This document shows positions 9,086 through 17,955 of a DNA stretch of 64,000 nucleotides, piece after piece; positions within the stretch are counted from its first letter, which is position 1; every line of letters starts with the position of its first letter. The notes beneath the pieces were generated by a model, which was given only the letters and a program-made list of their open reading frames with translations, ran no database searches and had not been told where the DNA came from. The position numbers and the translations under genes were made by a program. The stretch lies in contig JAHILF010000134.1 of assembly GCA_018897105.1 (NCBI GenBank), positions 30,634 to 94,633 of the forward strand, written 5' to 3'. This DNA comes from Pseudomonadota bacterium (GTDB lineage: Bacteria > Desulfobacterota > Desulfobulbia > Desulfobulbales > SURF-16).

Positions 9086-10471
9086 CTAACCCAGACATAA
9101 CAAGCGTAACTCTATGCGAAAATTGGTAAGTGAAGCTGTGCCACTCGTTCCCGTTCCACCGGTTCCCCCCGTTCCTGTGCCTGTTCCCGGCAGGATTCTG
9201 GAGAACCTGACTGTCAAGGTGGTATTGGATATGCCGGAAATTACCACGTTCAGGTCATCGGTGCGTTGGGGCAAAGCGGTTTGATCAGTAAATGTGGCCT
9301 TGCATATATACGGATTAGCAGAGGTGTTTTGCCGCCAGTTATTTGCGGCAATTAGTATTATTTCGGAGCCGGTGCATTGTTGAATAAGGCTTGTGCTCCG
9401 TAAATCGGCATAGGCGGAGACATTGGCGCCATAGTATTGGCCGCCGAGCTGGGCCCTGGCTGAGCCGACGATCCACACGAATCGCGAACGAAAACCTGTG
9501 GTAATGTTGCGTGTCGCGTTATTGGCGTCATAATTGGAAAAGACAACACTTGCGCTGACTCTGTTGGTAAAATCGTAATTCACTGCGGCCAGGGCGCCGG
9601 CCTGCGCCGCCGTCACATTATGCGGGTTATCGGTGCGAGTAAGGTGGTTTTCAATGGTGACCACCCGGCCGGTCAGTTCCGGGTTGAGCTGCGCGGAGCC
9701 CACCACGTTGAAACGCAGCTGACCGCCCTTGGTCAGCGATTCGTCCAGCCGGTTCCCCAGGTTGCCCTTCATGCCCCTGGCATCGATGATTTCCGCCGCC
9801 AGGGCCGACAGGTTAATGCCCACCGTGCGCAGATCCGCGATCTGTTCGGACAGGATGGCGGCATTACCGGCCGGCCGCTTAATGCTGGCCAGGGCATAAT
9901 AACCGTGGCCCGCCGGAGGACTGGGCAATGAAGAGGCGCCCTGAGCAACGCGCACGGCCCATTCGCGCCGCAGTCGCACGCAGGACTCGATGCCGATGGC
10001 CGGGTTGATCAGATTGCTGTCCTCGGTGCTGTCCACCTCGCGCTCCCACACATCGATATAGACCAGATCGATTCTGGCTGCGCCCGGAGTGGTTAACGGG
10101 GCAATGGGCGCCACCCCCCATTTGGCGGCAAGGGTGGCATTGTTGTACAGGGGCTGGCTGGTGTAGCGCAGGGTGCTTTCCAGCATGGCGTCCAAGCCCT
10201 CCACCAGGATGCGGCCCGCGCCCAGGGCTGTGCCGTCGCCGCCCTTGATATCGAAGTTGTTGGTCGTGCCCGCCGCAGCCATGATGAGAAAACCGTCGTT
10301 GCCGCTGGGCACGCCGTTGCCGGCAAACCATTTCAGGAATGCCTGCAGTTCAAACTTGCGGATATCCTCCTGCTCGTTCCAGTCGGCATCTATGAGTGGA
10401 ACGCCCTGCTGCAGGCGGACACCGACATAGTGTTTTAACCGGTCAAATGTATTTCGTGAGAAGTTGCCCAT
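9086..10471 (-). CDS. DUF6519-type fibre-like eCIS protein
   Basis: 461 residues beginning MGNFSRNTFDRLKHYVGVRL and LIDADWNEQEDI, the hallmark start of DUF6519 proteins found in phage-tail-like and eCIS clusters. The middle has RTDNPHNVTAAQAGAL, a motif typical of tail-fibre collars, and the C-terminal portion is beta-rich with a Gly/Thr-rich linker (GTGTGTGGTGGTGTSGT) before a short last strand. No transmembrane or signal sequence. It probably forms or anchors a fibre or spike on the particle. Transcription runs from the gpI-neighbour protein at 10627 into this gene across a REP-like palindrome. Confidence 0.8.
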   Translation of the reverse strand: MGNFSRNTFDRLKHYVGVRLQQGVPLIDADWNEQEDIRKFELQAFLKWFAGNGVPSGNDGFLIMAAAGTTNNFDIKGGDGTALGAGRILVEGLDAMLESTLRYTSQPLYNNATLAAKWGVAPIAPLTTPGAARIDLVYIDVWEREVDSTEDSNLINPAIGIESCVRLRREWAVRVAQGASSLPSPPAGHGYYALASIKRPAGNAAILSEQIADLRTVGINLSALAAEIIDARGMKGNLGNRLDESLTKGGQLRFNVVGSAQLNPELTGRVVTIENHLTRTDNPHNVTAAQAGALAAVNYDFTNRVSASVVFSNYDANNATRNITTGFRSRFVWIVGSARAQLGGQYYGANVSAYADLRSTSLIQQCTGSEIILIAANNWRQNTSANPYICKATFTDQTALPQRTDDLNVVISGISNTTLTVRFSRILPGTGTGTGGTGGTGTSGTASLTNFRIELRLLCLG

Positions 10472-10538
10472 ATTGTCTACCCCTTACAGTGAAAGTCCGT
10501 TCACGGTTTGCTGCCGCTGCGTAATATGTCATCCTGCA

Positions 10539-10609
10539 GTAGGAGCGGGCCATGCCCGCGATAACAGTGTCTCGCAATGCCAAAAGTCGCGGACATGGCC
10601 CGCTCCTAC
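10539..10609. repeat. REP-like inverted repeat (23-base arms)
   Basis: Arms at 10539-10561 and 10587-10609 begin GTAGGAGCGGGC and are complementary over 23 bases with one mismatch, around a 25-base loop. This is the GTAGGAGCGG type of REP/REPIN element seen in many proteobacteria. It lies between two eCIS genes and could form a strong hairpin in the operon mRNA. Confidence 0.85.
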
Positions 10610-10626
10610 CCCGCGAAACTTTTTTA

Positions 10627-11154
10627 TTAAAAAAACAGGCGGATTATCCTGATCAGCGTGGCTGATGCGTCTTTATGGATCACCGCATGTCGGATTGAAT
10701 TGATCATGTAATCCGTGCCGCCGAATCTGCCGAACAGACCGAATTCCCGCAGCGGGTAAGTGGTCAGGGGAGAAAGGGGCGCGGGATAGCCCGGCGCCAG
10801 GATTGCCGTTATCTGCAGTCTGCTGGTGGGCGCCGCCACCTCATTGTTGCTTTCATCCACATAGGTCATGGTAAGGCTTGCCGCGGCAATGGGTGGATTG
10901 TACGGCGTCACCAACCCGGTGGCCGTGGGATCCGGCGCCGGCGTGCCGCCGCTATCCCATGCAGCCAGGCCCTGGCCGAAGGAAAGGTGGTGGATGCCGT
11001 CCGTGGGGTCGTTTTTCATGAAGCCCGCCAACAGGATCCTGCACCGTTCGACAATGGTATTGCTGACCCAGCCGCTGTCAAGGATCACCCTGCCGTCAGC
11101 GCTCTGCAGGATATCCCGGTAAATTCCCTTTAACTGATTGCCGATATGTTCCAT
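10627..11154 (-). CDS. Phage-tail-like eCIS protein, related to the gene at 5920
   Basis: 175 residues; the ATG overlaps the preceding stop (TAATG), so it is translationally coupled to the tail protein I gene. It shares blocks with the N-terminal part of the protein at 5920-6861 (LKGIY, LDSGW, TSRLQIT, REFGLFG, hydrophobic C-terminal strand IIRLFF) but lacks the helix-hairpin-helix tail. The position after gpI matches small proteins between gpI and fibre genes in contractile tails. The exact role is unknown; a connector or fibre-base protein is plausible. Confidence 0.75.
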   Translation of the reverse strand: MEHIGNQLKGIYRDILQSADGRVILDSGWVSNTIVERCRILLAGFMKNDPTDGIHHLSFGQGLAAWDSGGTPAPDPTATGLVTPYNPPIAAASLTMTYVDESNNEVAAPTSRLQITAILAPGYPAPLSPLTTYPLREFGLFGRFGGTDYMINSIRHAVIHKDASATLIRIIRLFF

Positions 11155-13484
11155 TACTCATCTCCTTCTGTTACACCGACATGCCACGTCCTGAAGCGGG
11201 TGCTGATGGGTGCTGCGGCAAAATCAACGCTGCCGCCTTGGGTGGTTGTTATGCTCCGGGAGCGCAGCCAGCGCCATTCCGGGATCCGGTCGGCATAACT
11301 GTCGGCGGGCCCGCTGTAAACCTCTGAACTCACCGTTGTCAGGCTGTCTGAAAATTCCTCTTCAATGAACCGTTCGCTTTCCGCAGTGGGGAAATCATAG
11401 GTGTAGATCTGTTCTCTGTAAACGGCGGGCTCGATGACAAAGACATAGCGCACCTGAATGGGCAGAAACTGATGCAGCACGCCGCGCAGCAGCTTCTGGT
11501 TGCGCAGGATAAGGCCCGGGTCCTCGGTGTCCGGTGTGAGGTAGATGCCGAGAGTCTGGCGGGAGTACCAGTTGCTGTCCGTCATCTTGCCGCCCACCCC
11601 GACATCATGGGTGTAGGCCTGAAAATCGGTGAACTTGCCGTGCAGGGCGTTTTTGGCGATGTTGGTGGTGACTGCGCTCACACTGCCGGCATAGCGCATA
11701 TCCCGGGTCTTTGTTGCCTTGTATACATCGCTGCTGTAGGTGAGGTGCCGGTTTGAACGGTAGAGCAGCAGTCGTTCGCCGTTTACTGCAAGCGGCAGGG
11801 GATAGCGCTCCGTATAGGGTGAGGTGCTGATCTGCTCGGCAGCAGCCCAGGTGAGGGTGGCGCTGTCAAGCTCGGTGTGCCACAGGGACCAGCTGCCGCT
11901 CTGGTCGGAGCTGAAAAAGATCTCGATACTGCCCTCCTGCCCGGACACGGCAATGGGGTCGCTGTCGTTGCTGTCCGCCGTATCTTTGGGTTTCAGCTGG
12001 ATAGCGCCCCAGTCAGCGCTATTCAGCGGATCGATGCCGTCCTTGACACGACAGGCCACGCTCCAGCGGGTCTGATTGGGCAGAGCCCCCGGCTCTCTCT
12101 GCGACCACAGCACCATAAGCCGCTCGCTCGAACCGCTGGTAAAAGTCAGCGCTATTGGTTCGCTTTCCACCCTGGCATCGAGCCCGCCATCCTGGGGGAA
12201 CAGGGCAGGGGGATCAAGCTGCCAGTTGCTGCCGTCATGGCGGTTATATTTCATCTGCCAGCGGCCGCCGTCCAGCTCCAGCCAGAAGAGCCACAGCCCG
12301 CCGCTGCCGTCCACCGTTACCGCTGGAGATTTGCGTTGGTTGGTCGTCGGGCCGAAGGTTGCTGCATCAGACCAGACGCCGCTGCTTCTGCGTCGGTACC
12401 GGATGCCCCAGGTGCCGGTCTGCTCATCAAAAGAATTCCAGAAGAGCCACAGGCTGCCTGCCTGCCTGGCCGCGGCGGGATGCTTGTCAATGGTGGCGCC
12501 TTGGGTGAGCGGCTGGCTGGCCGACCAGCCGTCGGCAACTGTCCATGTTTTGTGCCAGATATCCCAGAGGTTCTTTTTGCGGGTATGATAGAACAGCCAG
12601 ATAGTGCCGCTGTCGTCGGTCACGGTCGCCGGTCTTCCTTCATAGGCAAAGTTCAGCGAAAGCGGTGACTCCTGCTGCTGCCACTCTCCCTGTTCGTCAA
12701 GACGCAGGTTCCACAGGTTGAGTTGTTCCGGGTTGTTGCTGAGAAAGATGTTGTGGACAAATTCCTTGATCCTGCTTTCCCAGTTGGTGAGCCGTTTCAC
12801 CGTTGCTTCCACGGTGGGGATCAGCCCTACGGTTTTATAGAGATGGGGGGCGTTGCTGATCTCGTTGCGCTGGGCGTCGATTTCCAGCCGAAAGTCGATC
12901 TGCCAGGCGATCCACTGGGCCAGCAGGGGCAAGAGTCGGCCGTCGACGCTGTCCGTATGGTGCAGATTAAGTGAGGCGCCTGCATGGCTGTAAAGCAGAT
13001 CAAGCATACTGCCCGGCATCTCAAGGAACCGCCGGAGCTGTCCTGTATCGGCAAGCTCTGTCGGCAGTGAGGCCGGGTCGCCGGCTGGCACCGTGTCGTA
13101 GCGGTGATAGATGCGCGGCAGCAGCTCGAACATCCAAGTCCCGAACCCATAATTTGAGGTGGCCATGGCCACGCAGCGGTTGTGGTAATCAAAAACGTAG
13201 TTGGGCGGCGTTTCAGCATAGGGGAACAGGGTGTAATAGTAAGTGGTCTCGCCCTGGAGATCTTCATCAAAAATGGAGTACAGGTCCTGGCCGTCGGCAG
13301 TCACGCCGGTGGCGAGATCAATGCCGTCCGCCACGATGACTCCGTCCTTGGGGGAGACGGGAAAGGTCTTTTCCCGGCGCACTACCCTGATGCCCGGATA
13401 TCCGGCCGGGTCGGGGTTGGTCCAGGAAAGCGCTATCCTGTTGCCCTCAGGACAGGCTGCTGCAGTTATGCCTGTGAGACGCAT
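11154..13484 (-). CDS. Tail protein I-like eCIS baseplate protein with Fn3-like start and propeller-like insert
   Basis: 776 residues. The start (ITAAACPEGNRIALSWTNPD) is fibronectin-III-like. Residues about 110-250 contain LPRIYHRYD...LRRFLEMPGSMLDLLYSHAGAS and LLPLLAQWIAWQID, the signature of the phage tail protein I family of eCIS (TIGR02242-like). After this comes a long insert of repeated blades: GTIWLFYHTR, GSLWLFWNSF, GGLWLFWLEL and GSIEIFFSSD, each followed by a W-x-I/M-x-Y/H strand. This is the look of a beta-propeller or sialidase-type repeat. The C-terminal part (FLPIQVRYVFVIEP) is typical of the family end. It joins gpJ at the baseplate rim; the blades may bind a surface ligand (inference). 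Confidence 0.85.
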   Translation of the reverse strand: MRLTGITAAACPEGNRIALSWTNPDPAGYPGIRVVRREKTFPVSPKDGVIVADGIDLATGVTADGQDLYSIFDEDLQGETTYYYTLFPYAETPPNYVFDYHNRCVAMATSNYGFGTWMFELLPRIYHRYDTVPAGDPASLPTELADTGQLRRFLEMPGSMLDLLYSHAGASLNLHHTDSVDGRLLPLLAQWIAWQIDFRLEIDAQRNEISNAPHLYKTVGLIPTVEATVKRLTNWESRIKEFVHNIFLSNNPEQLNLWNLRLDEQGEWQQQESPLSLNFAYEGRPATVTDDSGTIWLFYHTRKKNLWDIWHKTWTVADGWSASQPLTQGATIDKHPAAARQAGSLWLFWNSFDEQTGTWGIRYRRRSSGVWSDAATFGPTTNQRKSPAVTVDGSGGLWLFWLELDGGRWQMKYNRHDGSNWQLDPPALFPQDGGLDARVESEPIALTFTSGSSERLMVLWSQREPGALPNQTRWSVACRVKDGIDPLNSADWGAIQLKPKDTADSNDSDPIAVSGQEGSIEIFFSSDQSGSWSLWHTELDSATLTWAAAEQISTSPYTERYPLPLAVNGERLLLYRSNRHLTYSSDVYKATKTRDMRYAGSVSAVTTNIAKNALHGKFTDFQAYTHDVGVGGKMTDSNWYSRQTLGIYLTPDTEDPGLILRNQKLLRGVLHQFLPIQVRYVFVIEPAVYREQIYTYDFPTAESERFIEEEFSDSLTTVSSEVYSGPADSYADRIPEWRWLRSRSITTTQGGSVDFAAAPISTRFRTWHVGVTEGDE

Positions 13485-13486
13485 GG

Positions 13487-15046
13487 TCAGCTTTCACCCT
13501 CGATAAGGATTCTGATGCCCTTGGCATAGGCCGGGACATCGCTGGGAATGACGGGGATCTCGTTATCCTTCATGGTGATTTTGCCCGTGGGCGCAACATA
13601 TCCCGCGGGCTGATTCTGGCGCCTGAACTCGCTGATGGTGACATAATCCACCCCTTCCACCGCCTCGATGGCTTCGTAGAACTTAGAGAGATAGATGGTC
13701 TGGGCGAAATCCACATTGTCAAAGGCCAACAGGGCGGCCGCCGCGGTCATCACCTTTTCCTTGACATCCTCATGGGGGTAGTAGCTCTTCACCCCGATGG
13801 AGGCGGTAATAAAGAGTTTGACGTACTCCACATCCTCGATGGTGATGATGGTGGTCACCGGCCGCTTGTCCTCAAAATATGCCAGGAGACCCGCCTCCAG
13901 CACGTCGCTCACCCGGCCGCCACCCTCTGGTGCCACGAACAGGGTGACCCGGTTCCAGCTCGAGGAGACGGCCCGCACCTTGCCCACCCCCTTGAAGTCA
14001 AGGGCCAGGGCCTTGTAGTCATCCTCGGTGACCGCCCGTTTGAGCGAGCGGAACACGGCAGGGGCGTGCATCACCGCATGGTCAATGCTCTCCCTTTCCG
14101 CGCCGCCGGTGGCGGCCTGCGGGTTGCTTACCTTAATACCGTTTAAGACGAGCTGCGAGGCATCGACAATGGTCTGGATGGTGCCTGCCGTGGTGTTGCC
14201 CTTCAGTCCGCCGCCCACCCGGTAGGTGGCCCGGATGGTGGCCCCGCCCGCCGGTATGGCCCCAAAGGCGCCGTCGCCGAAGATGACGGTGGCCACATCC
14301 TGATCATCGATCTCCAGCGTGTAGTCCTTCTGCTTTTCCCGGCTGAAGGCCAGGCTCTCCTGCAGGGTCCACTCGTCGATGGTCTCCCCCAGGCTGGTGG
14401 TGATGATGATATCCCGGTTGATCTTCTGGGTTGCCCCGGCGGAGCGCAGGATGAGGCCGGCCTGGGCCAGGGAGAAACGCTGGTTCTTGCTGCCGTCGGA
14501 AAAACCGATGATCTCGTTTTTCACCAGCCGTCCTTCCTCCACCGGCAAGCCTTTGAAGTATTTCTTGTTGGTTGTCGTATCAACCGTCAGGCTGCCGCAG
14601 TTGATCACCAGGTTGTCCTCCCGGCTGTATTCAAAGCGGACACTGGGTTTGTCCTTCTGGCTTTTGGTGGCAAAGGCATCGCCGCGGCGGATGGTGATGG
14701 TGGCAGTGCAGGCGGCCGGGATGGTCAGATCAAGGGTGGCGGAGGCAGGGGCGGCAGTGGCCAGTCGGTAGCCGATCAGTTTCAGATGATCGATGACGCT
14801 TCGTCTGCTCTGGGCCGTGCCCAGAAAGCTCTCATTGGCCACCCGGTCCTGATAGTAGCTGAGGATGTCGCCCATATGGGCAAAGAGCTGCAGCAGGACA
14901 TTGCCGAAATCGGCCTCCGAGGCATAGCTTTTCCACTCCGGCAGCCGGACCGGAATGAGTTCCCGCATGGACTGCAGCAGACTGTCATAGTCGCGAGCCA
15001 TGTAGTCCACAATGGTGTGTTCGTCTATCTTTTTGATCTCTGCCAT
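13487..15046 (-). CDS. gpJ-like baseplate wedge protein
   Basis: 519 residues. The N-terminus MARDYDSLLQSMRELIPVRL, then SEADFGNVLLQLFAHMGDIL and YYQDRVANESFLGTA, matches the putative baseplate assembly protein family of eCIS (gpJ/Afp11 type). The central part LEIDDQDVATVIFGDGAFG is the conserved ring-forming region. It forms the wedge ring around the hub and contacts gp25 and tail protein I. The gene ends 2 bases before the next start, and a period-8 tandem array separates it from gp25 upstream. Confidence 0.93.
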   Translation of the reverse strand: MAEIKKIDEHTIVDYMARDYDSLLQSMRELIPVRLPEWKSYASEADFGNVLLQLFAHMGDILSYYQDRVANESFLGTAQSRRSVIDHLKLIGYRLATAAPASATLDLTIPAACTATITIRRGDAFATKSQKDKPSVRFEYSREDNLVINCGSLTVDTTTNKKYFKGLPVEEGRLVKNEIIGFSDGSKNQRFSLAQAGLILRSAGATQKINRDIIITTSLGETIDEWTLQESLAFSREKQKDYTLEIDDQDVATVIFGDGAFGAIPAGGATIRATYRVGGGLKGNTTAGTIQTIVDASQLVLNGIKVSNPQAATGGAERESIDHAVMHAPAVFRSLKRAVTEDDYKALALDFKGVGKVRAVSSSWNRVTLFVAPEGGGRVSDVLEAGLLAYFEDKRPVTTIITIEDVEYVKLFITASIGVKSYYPHEDVKEKVMTAAAALLAFDNVDFAQTIYLSKFYEAIEAVEGVDYVTISEFRRQNQPAGYVAPTGKITMKDNEIPVIPSDVPAYAKGIRILIEGES

Positions 15047-15070
15047 ATTTTGTCATCCTTTGGCTGACAG

Positions 15071-15162
15071 GCGTTCCAGCGTGCAAACGTTCCAGCGTTC
15101 CAGCGTTCCAGCGTTCAAGCGTTCAAGCGATTAAACGTTTAAACGTTCACACGCTTGAACGG
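15071..15162. repeat. Period-8 tandem array (GCGTTCMA type)
   Basis: Eleven consecutive 8-base units such as GCGTTCCA, GCGTTCAA, GCGATTAA and ACGTTTAA, filling the gap between the gp25 stop and gpJ start. Units drift gradually from one end to the other. The same motif family appears at 16801-16856. Confidence 0.9.
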
Positions 15163-15164
15163 TT

Positions 15165-15533
15165 TTACCGAAAATGTATCCGCACCGTCTCCCGGCTCAA
15201 ATCCTGTCTTTTGGTATAGGAGATCTCAATGGTGATGGTCTCCTCCCGGGACTCCACCTCAATGCCTTCGACGATGATGTCCTCATCCAGCCAGCGGGCC
15301 AGGGCCTGGCCGATGGTGAACTCCATGGCCGCGGCAAGAATGGTGTTGTTGGCCTCAAAAACCAGATTAAAAATGCCGCAGCCGAATTCGGGCATGTTCA
15401 CCCGTTCACCGGGCGCGGTAAAGAGAACCTGGATGATCTTGCCCCGGATGGCCTCGTCGCCGCCGCTGGCGTTGATGCCGCCTGCCTTGTTCACCGCAAA
15501 GGGGAAACCGAAGCTGCTTGCCTCATCTGCCAT
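15165..15533 (-). CDS. gp25-like baseplate protein
   Basis: 122 residues, the normal length for gp25/GPW. Contains GGDEAIRGKIIQVLFTAPGE, the usual VRQSIxxILxTxxGER-type motif, RVNMPEFGCGIFNLVFE, and a C-terminal ITIEISYT strand. gp25 initiates sheath assembly at the baseplate (Afp9 role). The preceding gene ends only 5 bases upstream. Confidence 0.93.
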   Translation of the reverse strand: MADEASSFGFPFAVNKAGGINASGGDEAIRGKIIQVLFTAPGERVNMPEFGCGIFNLVFEANNTILAAAMEFTIGQALARWLDEDIIVEGIEVESREETITIEISYTKRQDLSRETVRIHFR

Positions 15534-15538
15534 GGCTG

Positions 15539-15889
15539 TTACTCCACATGTCCCTGTCCTGCCGGATAATTGGTCTCAATAAACTCCAGATCCTCATCCT
15601 CCGCTGCAATGGCCACGCTGTGCGCGTGGGCGCTGGGCTCGGCGGTGCCGGTGCTGCCCTGCACGCTCACCCGGTCGATGGTCTTTATTTTTTTGATCTC
15701 CATATTTGATTTGATATGGCTGACCACCCCATGGGCAATGGCATAGGAGAGCTTCTTCCAGCTGGCGCGGATATCCTCCAACTGCTGGCCTTCTATGCCG
15801 TCAATGGGTTCCATGACCTGGCGGATCTTGTCGTAGATCGCCTTGGTCATGCCCTGGGTGGCATTTTCATCGCCGATAATCAGCCCCAT
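15539..15889 (-). CDS. Small eCIS protein between spike and gp25
   Basis: 116 residues, helical N-terminal half (AIYDKIRQVMEPIDGIEGQQ...EDIRASWKKLSYAIAHGVV) and a polar tail. It begins 6 bases after the spike gene stop and ends 5 bases before the gp25 start, so it is in the operon core. No PAAR-type motif is visible, so it is not an obvious spike tip. Proteins of this size at this place occur in other eCIS loci; the function is unknown. Helix 2 and the conserved-looking SYAIAHGVV make a structural baseplate role plausible. Confidence 0.75.
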   Translation of the reverse strand: MGLIIGDENATQGMTKAIYDKIRQVMEPIDGIEGQQLEDIRASWKKLSYAIAHGVVSHIKSNMEIKKIKTIDRVSVQGSTGTAEPSAHAHSVAIAAEDEDLEFIETNYPAGQGHVE

Positions 15890-15895
15890 GCTTTG

Positions 15896-16777
15896 CTACT
15901 CCACCTTCAGTTTTTTAGACAGAAAATTGTCGTTCATACCACCGACGGCCATAATCAGATCAGACATGTTCCCCGGGAAAAGCGGTGTCGGCGCCCCCAG
16001 ATTGCCCACATGCTGATGGGTGAGCAGCCAGGTGATCAGCCCCTCCATGCAGACCCGGCCGGTACCGGCATTGATTTTCACCCCGGGGCCTGCGAAACCG
16101 CTCATGGCGTCCATCTTGATAGCGTTGCCGTTGGCGTCACTCAGCTGCACCCCCTGGCCGTCCATTTTGATTTCATTGCCAGACATGTCGGTGCAGGTGA
16201 TGCCGCTGCTGTCCAGCAGCACCTGGTTGCCGTTCGCGTCCTCAATGGTGATGGTGCCGGCCCCGTCCGTGATGGCGATACCATTGGCATCCAGGGTGAT
16301 GACATGGTTGTTGACCGCCTCGACAATAGTGATCATCTCCTCGCCATCATTGTCCTCGAACTGGATGGAATGACCCTTGACGGTTTTAATGATCTTGCGG
16401 GTGGGCGGGTCCTGCACGCTGCCCTGTTCCGTACCGTCTGCATCATTGGGCTTGGGCAGTTCACTCTCACCGTCGGGCTTGCTCCAGAAGGTGCCCACCC
16501 AGATGGGGAACTCCAGGTCCCCCTCTTCAAATTCAACCCACACCCCGGCGTTGACCTCGGGGATGAACAGCATGCCCTGGTTCATCTCGCCGCCGTATGG
16601 CACGCAGGGCGCGGCCCAGCCGCTGACAATGTCATTGCCCAGAATGCTGGGCACCTTGAGCTTCAGGCGGCCCAGCTGCTCGGGGTCGGCGTTGTCCACC
16701 ACGATACCACGGTATTTGCCGTAATAGCGGTGTTCAACCTTGTCGACCAGTCTGGAAACAATCTTTTCAAGTGACAA
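15896..16777 (-). CDS. Spike protein with gp5/VgrG-type OB fold
   Basis: 293 residues. The first 110 residues carry the OB-fold pattern of gp5/VgrG (YRGIVVDNADPEQLGRLKLK, SGWAAPCVPYGG, FIPEVNAGVWVEFEEGDLEF, WVGTFW). Then comes a repetitive beta-helix-like stretch (ITLDANGIAITD, ITIEDANGNQVLL, GNEIKMDGQGVQLSD, GNAIKMDA) expected to form a trimeric needle, and a short C-terminal segment. The hub domain of VgrG is absent and is encoded separately upstream (gpD-like gene), as in Afp8-type systems that are split. It probably punctures the target envelope at the tip of the tube. Confidence 0.92.
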   Translation of the reverse strand: MSLEKIVSRLVDKVEHRYYGKYRGIVVDNADPEQLGRLKLKVPSILGNDIVSGWAAPCVPYGGEMNQGMLFIPEVNAGVWVEFEEGDLEFPIWVGTFWSKPDGESELPKPNDADGTEQGSVQDPPTRKIIKTVKGHSIQFEDNDGEEMITIVEAVNNHVITLDANGIAITDGAGTITIEDANGNQVLLDSSGITCTDMSGNEIKMDGQGVQLSDANGNAIKMDAMSGFAGPGVKINAGTGRVCMEGLITWLLTHQHVGNLGAPTPLFPGNMSDLIMAVGGMNDNFLSKKLKVE

Positions 16778-16800
16778 GTGAGCTCCTTAAAAAAATGTTC

Positions 16801-16856
16801 AAGCGTTTAAGCGTTTAAGCGTTCAAGCGATTAAGCGTTTCAACGTTCAAACGTTT
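16801..16856. repeat. Period-8 tandem array (AAGCGTTT type)
   Basis: Seven 8-base units (AAGCGTTT, AAGCGTTC, AAGCGATT, CAACGTTC, AAACGTTT) between spike and hub genes. The array runs into the 3' end of the hub gene, so the last codons of that gene derive from it. Confidence 0.88.
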
Positions 16857-17955
16857 CGGTGCCGGTGGGCAGCAGGGCGTTGCGCTTTACCTTGAAGATC
16901 TGCCGGTAGCCGTCATCGGTGAAAACGTGGGTGACGTGGCTGACGTAGTAGACCCCGCTGTATGTTTCACCGATCCCCCTGATTGTCACGGTTTTCCTCG
17001 CTTTGAGCACATGGCCGTACTGGTTGGCCTCTATTTCTCCTTCCCCTGCCACGAACCATTCGCCCTGATGATACAGCTCCCGGCACAGGGTCGTCATCTC
17101 CGGCGTGCCGGTGGCCGCGGTCCGGCTGACGAAAACCTTGGCCGGGTCCATGCCCGGGCCGAGATGGCTTTGCGCATCCTCACTCCCCAGGGCTGTCTGT
17201 TCACTGGCAATGGCCTCGGCCTCCAGCACCTCTTTGGTGGCTCGGTCGATCTGGAACATGGCCACATTGGCCGGAGCCAGGGCATTGACCGCCAACGCCA
17301 AATGGTTGACCGTGTTCTCGCTGCCGAAGTGGACGGACAGCACCGGCTGGGGCGGATCATCAAGGGACGGTTTTTTGAAATAGGCCGTCTCTCCCTCCAC
17401 ATAGCACTCAAAGCCGTTGCGCAGGGCCAAGCGTTTCAGGAACTGTATGTCCGTTTCCCTCTGGATGATGGTGGACAGCGCCTCGTCATGAATAACCTCG
17501 GTGTCCTCCACCTCGGGCACCAAACCGTAAGTGGCGAGGATCTCGGAGGCGATGTCGCTGTCCTTCTTGTTCGGCCAGTCTTTGAGCTTCTCTTCCCGGT
17601 CCATCAGCACGCTGGCGTCCATGCCCCACACCTCCAGCACGCATTGTGACCGGTCATCGTCAAATTGCGGTCTGACATGGGTGATATAGCCGGATATCAA
17701 CTCCTCGTCAGCCTCGGCAAGACCTGCGCGGATACTCACCTGTTTCCAGATCCGCAGACGCTCATCGTCAAGAATGCCCCACGAGCCACCCTGGTCCAGC
17801 AGCAGGGAAAACTGCAGGCGGAACATGCTGGCCAGCTCAATGTCATGTTCAACCTCAAGACTGATGAGCCGGGGATAGAGGTCGTCTGCCTCTGCTCCGT
17901 CGATCTCGATAATAAGATTTTCATTCTCCATAGCAGTCTTATCAGGCAGGCGCAT
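16840..17955 (-). CDS. gpD/gp27-like hub protein
   Basis: 371 residues from ATG 17955, which overlaps the LysM gene end by 14 bases; ATG 17931 (MENENLIIEIDG) is an alternative, and neither has a clear ribosome binding site. The protein matches the phage late control gene D / VgrG hub family: SLEVEHDIELASMFRLQFSL, VSIRAGLAEADEELISGYI, VEVWGMDASVLMDREE-like segment, and IIQRETDIQFLKRLALRNGF, the family's best motif. It forms the trimeric adaptor between tube and spike. The final residues lie in the octamer array. Confidence 0.9.
   Translation of the reverse strand: MRLPDKTAMENENLIIEIDGAEADDLYPRLISLEVEHDIELASMFRLQFSLLLDQGGSWGILDDERLRIWKQVSIRAGLAEADEELISGYITHVRPQFDDDRSQCVLEVWGMDASVLMDREEKLKDWPNKKDSDIASEILATYGLVPEVEDTEVIHDEALSTIIQRETDIQFLKRLALRNGFECYVEGETAYFKKPSLDDPPQPVLSVHFGSENTVNHLALAVNALAPANVAMFQIDRATKEVLEAEAIASEQTALGSEDAQSHLGPGMDPAKVFVSRTAATGTPEMTTLCRELYHQGEWFVAGEGEIEANQYGHVLKARKTVTIRGIGETYSGVYYVSHVTHVFTDDGYRQIFKVKRNALLPTGTETFER

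Noticed and set aside
15071..15162. CRISPR array
   Set aside because: Units are 8 bases with no spacers, and no cas genes are present.
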